Positions 14,771 to 18,667 of a stretch of DNA of 18,667 bases are shown piece after piece. Every line of letters starts with the position of its first letter. Within the stretch, counting starts at the first letter, position 1. The translations under genes were made by a program, and so were the position numbers. The stretch lies in contig DBBC01000131.1 in assembly GCA_002292025.1 (NCBI GenBank), positions 1 through 18,667 on the forward strand. The letters run 5' to 3'. The stretch is from Firmicutes bacterium UBA994 (lineage in GTDB: Bacteria > Bacillota > UBA994). The notes under the pieces are model-generated. The model was not told the origin of the DNA. It was given only the letters and a program-made list of their open reading frames with translations, and did no database searches.

Positions 14771-15655
14771 CTACTCAAGGTTCTGCACTTGTTCTCTTAT
14801 TTTTTCTAATTCCGCCTTAATGTCTACCGCAACTTGACTTATGCCTACCTCCGCAGATTTACTGCCGAGAGTGTTAGCCTCACGATTCATCTCCTGTAGG
14901 TAAAAGTCCATCTTCCTGCCAACCGCCTCTTGGTCTAGAAATTGATAGAAATTATGTAAATGGATATTTAATCTCACTACTTCTTCGGTTATATTAGCGC
15001 GGTCTGCCCACAGTGCAACTTCCATCTCTAATCTGCCTTGGTCTAGGTTTGCTTCTTGCGTCATGCGCTTTATGTTCTCCAGCAAACGCTGTCGATAGCT
15101 GTCGACGCTGTCCCGCGCCAGCTCGTCTATGCGGTCTATGCCAGTCTTGATAAAGGCAAGTCTGACTATGATGTCGTCGCACAAGCGCTTCCCTTCCTGC
15201 TCACGCGCCAGCAGCAGGGCGTTTAGGGCCATCGCAACGAGCTCCTTGACGCGCGCGCGACAGGCAAGAGGGTCGTTATTCTCCTCTCGCTCCATCATGA
15301 CCCCAGGCAGCGATAATAAGTACTGTAGAGAAACTTGTTGCGCTGAGTCTAGGCCAAGTTCGCATCTTAGGTCGGTCAGTTTGTCCGTGTACTCCCGGAG
15401 CAGTTCCCCGTTGAAGATGACCGGCCGCGTACTGTTCACCTGCGATTGCAGTTTGAGAGCGACCTCTACTCTCCCGCGCATCACTCTTTCCCGCACCATG
15501 GCCTTAATCTCTTCTTCAAACAGAGCAAATTCTCTCGGGATACGCAGAGATAAGTCTAGATACCTGTGGTTTACCGACCTCATTTCCACCGTCAGCAGGC
15601 CTAGTTCGCACTCCCCTTGTACCCTAGCAAAACCCGTCATGCTACGCAAACCCAT
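14771..15655 (-). CDS. YicC family endoribonuclease
   Basis: YicC-family proteins are endoribonucleases; the E. coli member takes part in small-RNA decay, and the role in Bacillota is less clear. The 294-residue product has the N-terminal block MGLRSMTGFARVQ, NHRYLDLSLRIP and the C-terminal DUF1732 block GRKMDFYLQEMNREANTLGSK, which holds conserved acidic residues. Length is as expected. The start is ATG at 15653-15655, with GGAGGAG about eight bases upstream. The frame stays open to 16252, but that extension runs antisense through rqcH and is not coding. It is the first gene of the long minus-strand run and probably has its own promoter at 15702-15729. Confidence 0.94.
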   Translation of the reverse strand: MGLRSMTGFARVQGECELGLLTVEMRSVNHRYLDLSLRIPREFALFEEEIKAMVRERVMRGRVEVALKLQSQVNSTRPVIFNGELLREYTDKLTDLRCELGLDSAQQVSLQYLLSLPGVMMEREENNDPLACRARVKELVAMALNALLLAREQEGKRLCDDIIVRLAFIKTGIDRIDELARDSVDSYRQRLLENIKRMTQEANLDQGRLEMEVALWADRANITEEVVRLNIHLHNFYQFLDQEAVGRKMDFYLQEMNREANTLGSKSAEVGISQVAVDIKAELEKIREQVQNLE

Positions 15656-15701
15656 GCCGGTAACTCCTCCCCCTAGCTCTGGCCGACACATGCCTAGGAA
15701 T

Positions 15702-15729
15702 AGTATACCGTCTTTGCCCGAAGAAGCAA
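15702..15729 (-). promoter_or_regulatory. Candidate sigma-A promoter for the yicC run
   Basis: On the minus strand TATACT (plus 15702-15707) matches five of six -10 bases and lies 16 bases from a weak TTGCTT -35 (15724-15729). It sits about 45 bases before the yicC start. This would drive yicC, remA, rpoZ and perhaps the genes beyond. Confidence 0.5.
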
Positions 15730-15742
15730 GCGCCCCACCAAA

Positions 15743-15770
15743 CACATTCTTGTTGTACAGCGAGAATGTG
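15743..15770. promoter_or_regulatory. 8-bp perfect inverted repeat in the yicC/rqcH divergent promoter region
   Basis: CACATTCT (15743-15750) and AGAATGTG (15763-15770) are exact inverted copies with a 12-base spacer. The pair surrounds the candidate rqcH -35 box at 15753-15758 and ends five bases before its -10 box. It starts 13 bases from the candidate yicC -35 box. The placement suits an operator for a dimeric regulator acting on both promoters, but no family can be assigned. Confidence 0.45.
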
Positions 15771-15781
15771 CGGGTTAAGAT
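15753..15781 (+). promoter_or_regulatory. Candidate promoter for rqcH
   Basis: TTGTAC (15753-15758) and TAAGAT (15776-15781) are 17 bases apart. The match is modest (three and four of six bases), but the spacing is ideal and the position, just before the GGGAGGT site of rqcH, is right. The -35 box lies in the spacer of an inverted repeat. Confidence 0.4.
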
Positions 15782-15809
15782 AAGGGAGATTAGGGAGGTC
15801 TGTCCGCAC

Positions 15810-17528
15810 ATGAGTCTAGATGGATTTATTCTCAATGCTTTGGTGTACGAACTAAATATTAACTTGGCGGGACTGCGCTGTGAAAAGATCCACCAGCCTA
15901 CACGCCACACGCTTACCCTACTCTTGACCGATACCGGGAAAAAGCACCGCCTTGTAATTTCTACAGATCCGCTTTGGCCGCGAGTGATGACCTCCGCCGA
16001 GACATGGGTAAACCCGCCGTCCCCTCCTTTCTTTTGCTTGATGCTGCGCAAGCACCTTACAAACGCGCGTCTGACCAAATTGTCGGTAGCAGGGTTCGAA
16101 CGCGTTGTTACAGCTACCTTTAGCGGTCGTGACGAACTGGGGAACTCGGCCATATATAGACTGATGATCGAATTAACGGGACGGCACAGCAATGTAGTGC
16201 TAGTGAATGCCAACGATACCGTAATTGACGCCTTGACACGCGTCAGTATCAACTTGTCGTCCCAACGCGCTGTCTTGCCCGGTTTGCGCTATGAGTCTCC
16301 GCCTGCCCAGGGCCGCATCTCACCCCTCATCGTCGATGGGGAGTACTTGTTTACGGCGGCCATGTCGACCGCTGGCCCTGTGCATAAGCTGCTCAGCGCC
16401 GGCATCCAAGGGGTATCACAACTCTTGGCCCATGAGCTTGCATACATCCATGCTCCGGACGCACTTGCGCGCGACCTGAGTAAAGAGGAGTGGAATCAAA
16501 TCGCCGCGCATGTAAGGCAGCTGGCGTTATCCGCAAGCAGTGGCGAAATCAGTACCGGGTACATTTATCGCACGGACAAAACATACTTCCATGTTCTTCC
16601 GCTCACCCACCTGCACACAACAGGGCAGCTAGTATATGGCGTAAATTCGCTCGTTATGGAAGCCTTTTTGTCAGCAAACCAAACTGCGCAGCGCGAAGGG
16701 TTACGCCTTCACTTGCGCAAAGTAACCACCACCTCAGTCGCTAAGACCGAACGGAGGATGCAAGCGCTACGAGGCGACATAGCACAAAGCGAAGGCCGGG
16801 AGGAGTTTAAACGTTTTGGGGATTTGCTGTACGCTAACCTCGGCGTACAGCGTGTCGAAGAGGGGAAAGCAATCGTCATTGACTACTTCGACGAAAACCT
16901 GCCGGAGGTCAGTGTTCCACTCCAAGCAAAATTTAGTTTTGCCGAAAACGCACGTCAGTACTACAAGCAATATGCGCGAGCACAAAGCACTCGGCAGCAT
17001 GCCGAGGAACGCCTGCACAATGATGCCATATACCTAGATTATCTGAAAACACTGCTTTACAGTATCGACACTGCTCCTGACGCCGAGACGCTACGCGAAA
17101 TCAGGGACGAAATGTGTGCCATAAAACTAATGCCCGCCCCAAAAACTGCTAAGAGACAGGCAACACCCGCGAGTACCCCGCGTAAATTTGTTTGTCCGGA
17201 AGGCGTGAGTATCTCCGTCGGGCGCACCAATCTGCAAAATGACTTGTTAGTGCGCGAGGCTCACCCTGACCATTACTGGCTACACGTGCAAAAAGCCCCG
17301 GGCAGTCATGTGCTTATCCATTCCACTACGGTCCCTTCCGAGGTCACCTTGCATTATGCAGCCAACCTAGCAGCTTATTACAGCTCACTGCATGCGTCTG
17401 CTAACGTCCCGGTGGACTACACTCAGCGCAGATTTGTCAAGCGTCTGCCGCAAGCCCGCCCAGGCCACGTCATCTATGAGCGTCAGCGTACGTTGTATGT
17501 TAAACGGCCTACCCCTCCTTCAAACTGA
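15810..17528 (+). CDS. rqcH: Ribosome quality-control protein RqcH / NFACT family (Rqc2 homologue)
   Basis: RqcH binds 50S subunits carrying a stalled peptidyl-tRNA and recruits tRNA-Ala to add a C-terminal alanine tail that marks the peptide for degradation. The 572-residue product matches B. subtilis RqcH in length. NFACT-N begins MSLDGFILNALVYELN, with EKIHQPTRH and NPPSPPFFCLMLRKHL. A helix-hairpin-helix and coiled-coil middle follows. The NFACT-R domain at about 465-572 has VGRTNLQNDLL, HYWLHVQKAPGSHVLI and VPVDYTQRRFVK. The catalytic pair known as D97/R98 in B. subtilis reads E97/R98 here. The start is ATG at 15810-15812, with GGGAGGT ten bases upstream. The frame is open upstream to 15129 antisense to yicC, but that part is not coding. 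Older annotations call this family fibronectin-binding protein. Confidence 0.94.
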   Translation: MSLDGFILNALVYELNINLAGLRCEKIHQPTRHTLTLLLTDTGKKHRLVISTDPLWPRVMTSAETWVNPPSPPFFCLMLRKHLTNARLTKLSVAGFERVVTATFSGRDELGNSAIYRLMIELTGRHSNVVLVNANDTVIDALTRVSINLSSQRAVLPGLRYESPPAQGRISPLIVDGEYLFTAAMSTAGPVHKLLSAGIQGVSQLLAHELAYIHAPDALARDLSKEEWNQIAAHVRQLALSASSGEISTGYIYRTDKTYFHVLPLTHLHTTGQLVYGVNSLVMEAFLSANQTAQREGLRLHLRKVTTTSVAKTERRMQALRGDIAQSEGREEFKRFGDLLYANLGVQRVEEGKAIVIDYFDENLPEVSVPLQAKFSFAENARQYYKQYARAQSTRQHAEERLHNDAIYLDYLKTLLYSIDTAPDAETLREIRDEMCAIKLMPAPKTAKRQATPASTPRKFVCPEGVSISVGRTNLQNDLLVREAHPDHYWLHVQKAPGSHVLIHSTTVPSEVTLHYAANLAAYYSSLHASANVPVDYTQRRFVKRLPQARPGHVIYERQRTLYVKRPTPPSN

Positions 17529-17592
17529 GATACCTGTTTAAGAATCCCGTCATTTAGTCGGCGCTTATCGCAACAGGACCGAATGGTTGCCC

Positions 17593-17629
17593 TCCACGAA
17601 GCACGCAAAGGACCACTAAGCTTTTCTTT
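17593..17629 (+). repeat. Dispersed intergenic repeat, copy B
   Basis: TCCACGAAGCACGCAAAGG followed by ACCACTAAG and a T-rich tract lies between the converging ends of rqcH and pyrR. It matches copy A (minus strand, 421-482) in the CCACGAAG, AAGGACCACTAA and T-rich blocks, with small differences in the middle. No clear terminator is visible in the 104-base gap that holds it. Confidence 0.55.
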
Positions 17630-17632
17630 AGG

Positions 17633-18178
17633 CTAAGAACTCTGTTCTGTTAATAACACTTGATCCCTGCCGTCAACCTCCATCACTTCGACGGCTATCT
17701 GCTCGCGACGGGACGTGGGTACGTTTTTGCCCACAAAGTCGGCGCGAATGGGCAACTCTCGATGCCCACGGTCAATAAGCACCGCTAGCTGTACATTGCT
17801 AGGCCGCCCCTGGTCGACCAAGGCATCCAACGCAGCGCGCACCGTACGTCCGGTATACAGCACATCATCTACGACCACTACGCTTTTCCCCGCGACCGAG
17901 GTCATGGTGCCGCTGCTCGCCACGTAAGCGTCGGGTGACGCTTGGAGATCATCACGGTACAGAGTGATGTCTATAGTCCCGACTTCAACTGCGGTGCCTT
18001 CAATCCGTGCGATGGCATCCCGCAGTCGTTCCGCTAAGGGAACCCCTCTGCGTTTAATCCCCATCAGCACAACATTCTCTACGCCCTTGTTGCGTTCGAT
18101 GATTTCGTGTGCCATACGCGTGATGGCGCGTGCCATGGCCTTGTCGTCCATCAACAGCGCTTTTTCCTTAAACTCCAT
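17633..18178 (-). CDS. pyrR: Bifunctional pyr operon regulator / uracil phosphoribosyltransferase
   Basis: PyrR binds pyr mRNA when UMP is high and promotes attenuation; many members also make UMP from uracil and PRPP. The 181-residue product has the PRPP loop VVVVDDVLYTGRTVRAAL about residues 100-117, GIKRRGVPLAERL near 41-53, and the RNA-binding-type C-terminal segment RGHRELPIRADFVGKNVPTS. I chose ATG at 18176-18178. A GTG four codons earlier overlaps the AGAGG site and is less likely. No pyrB, pyrC or other pyr gene follows in the window: downstream lies the convergent rqcH. The leader to rluD shows no stretch I can match to the PyrR binding loop, so autoregulation by attenuation is not supported here. 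The order rluD-pyrR agrees with B. subtilis. Confidence 0.94.
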   Translation of the reverse strand: MEFKEKALLMDDKAMARAITRMAHEIIERNKGVENVVLMGIKRRGVPLAERLRDAIARIEGTAVEVGTIDITLYRDDLQASPDAYVASSGTMTSVAGKSVVVVDDVLYTGRTVRAALDALVDQGRPSNVQLAVLIDRGHRELPIRADFVGKNVPTSRREQIAVEVMEVDGRDQVLLTEQSS

Positions 18179-18245
18179 TTCTCTCTGCACCTCTGCAAAT
18201 ATCTTTTATTGGTGTGTCGTCGCCGTATTGGAAAGAAACGATCTG

Positions 18246-18300
18246 CGTAGGACAAGCAGGGGCACTGTGGATCACTCCCTTTTTGCTTTTATGTTTTGCT
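18246..18300 (+). repeat. Dispersed intergenic repeat, degenerate copy C
   Basis: CGTAGGACAAGCAGGGGCACT aligns without gaps to CGAAGGACACGAAGGACCACT of copy A at 16 of 21 positions, and is followed by GGATCACT and CCCTTTTTGCTTTT, which again resembles copy A. It lies in the pyrR leader, on the strand opposite to pyrR. It is the most diverged of the three copies, so membership is likely but not certain. Nothing else is recognisable in the gap 18179-18340. Confidence 0.45.
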
Positions 18301-18340
18301 TCTCGGCAACTTGAACAGGGCTAAATGGGTACCCTCTTAT

Positions 18341-18667
18341 TCACGTCCCGGCGATTCTTTGCAGCTTGTTATGCATAGCTTTAAAATCCTCCGGCAGTTC
18401 ACTGACAAAATCCATACGCTCACAGGTTATGGGGTGCGTAAGCGTCAACCTGGCGGCGTGCAGCATGTGGCGGGTAAGTTTCCAAGGGGTTTTGCGCGGT
18501 CCATAGACCTCATCCCCCACAACGGGATGCCCGATGTAGGCGAGATGAACGCGAATCTGATGTGTACGTCCGGTTTCAAGTTTACATGCGACAACCGCGT
18601 AACCGCCGATACAATCCGTTACTTGATAGTGGGTGATAGCCGCCCTGCCATGTGGCACCACTGCCAT
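18341..18667 (-). CDS. RluD-type 23S rRNA pseudouridine synthase, C-terminal part (cut by window edge)
   Basis: This is the last 108 codons or so of an RluA/RluD-family pseudouridine synthase, an enzyme that isomerises uridines in 23S rRNA. The visible part has LETGRTHQIRVHLAYIGHPVVGD, the family's C-terminal signature, then HMLHAARL and the tail LPEDFKAM. The catalytic Asp (HRLDRDTSG-like motif) and any S4 domain lie beyond base 18667. The ATG at the window edge is internal and not the start. Position upstream of pyrR agrees with ylyB in the lspA-ylyB-pyrR cluster of B. subtilis, which argues for that orthologue over other RluA members, but the exact target uridine cannot be assigned. Confidence 0.92.
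   Translation of the reverse strand: MAVVPHGRAAITHYQVTDCIGGYAVVACKLETGRTHQIRVHLAYIGHPVVGDEVYGPRKTPWKLTRHMLHAARLTLTHPITCERMDFVSELPEDFKAMHNKLQRIAGT

Noticed and set aside
15129..15809. Open plus-strand frame extending rqcH upstream by 227 codons
   Set aside because: It runs antisense through yicC, is Ser/Arg-rich and low in family resemblance, and the RqcH homology starts exactly at the ATG 15810 with a good ribosome-binding site.
15656..16252. Open minus-strand frame extending yicC upstream by about 199 codons
   Set aside because: It is antisense to rqcH, and YicC homology begins at ATG 15655 with GGAGGAG upstream.
17533..17577. CCTGTT...AACAGG as a terminator for rqcH
   Set aside because: Only six base pairs with a loop of more than 30 bases and no T-run; not distinguishable from chance.
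18179..18340. PyrR-binding attenuator or other riboswitch in the pyrR leader
   Set aside because: I could not match the binding-loop consensus or find a terminator stem with a T-run.

Overview
The window looks like a core-chromosome segment of a low- to mid-GC Gram-positive bacterium (Bacillota, Clostridia-like). This is inferred from the gene families and their order: Asp23/YloU with FakA, a PASTA kinase with its PP2C phosphatase, RemA, RqcH/NFACT, YugP, PyrR and a zinc-type L28 are all typical of that phylum. About half of the genes appear to start with GTG or TTG. I cannot name the genus.

Layout. A left block on the minus strand holds coaD (cut by the window edge), rsmD, fakA and an Asp23-family gene (1-3158). 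The single rpmB gene points the other way (3268-3468). A long minus-strand run, read right to left, then covers yicC, remA, rpoZ, priA, def, fmt, the YugP-type protease gene, rsmB, rlmN, stp, prkC, rsgA and rpe (15655 down to 3546). Most of these junctions overlap or leave only a few bases. Divergent from yicC is rqcH (15810-17528, plus strand). The right end holds pyrR and the 3' part of an RluD-type pseudouridine synthase gene, both minus strand.

How the genes work together. Most act on making or checking ribosomes and nascent proteins: rRNA methylation (RsmD, RsmB, RlmN), 30S maturation (RsgA), ribosomal protein L28, initiator-Met formylation and deformylation (Fmt, Def), rescue of stalled large subunits (RqcH) and a YicC-type RNase. 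The PrkC/Stp pair adds reversible Ser/Thr phosphorylation driven by a cell-wall-sensing receptor. CoaD, Rpe, FakA and PyrR belong to metabolism.

What stands out. I see no mobile element, CRISPR array, RNA gene or evident novel multi-gene system. The unusual points are smaller. Genes that usually sit inside this conserved order (gmk, coaBC, recG) are missing with clean junctions. A short repeat of the CCACGAAGGACACGAAGG type lies in three intergenic gaps. RqcH has Glu at position 97 where Asp is expected. Perfect inverted repeats lie in the yicC/rqcH divergent promoter and in the yicC-remA gap. A terminator-like hairpin follows rpoZ. PriA is short. No gene-free gap in the window exceeds about 190 bases.
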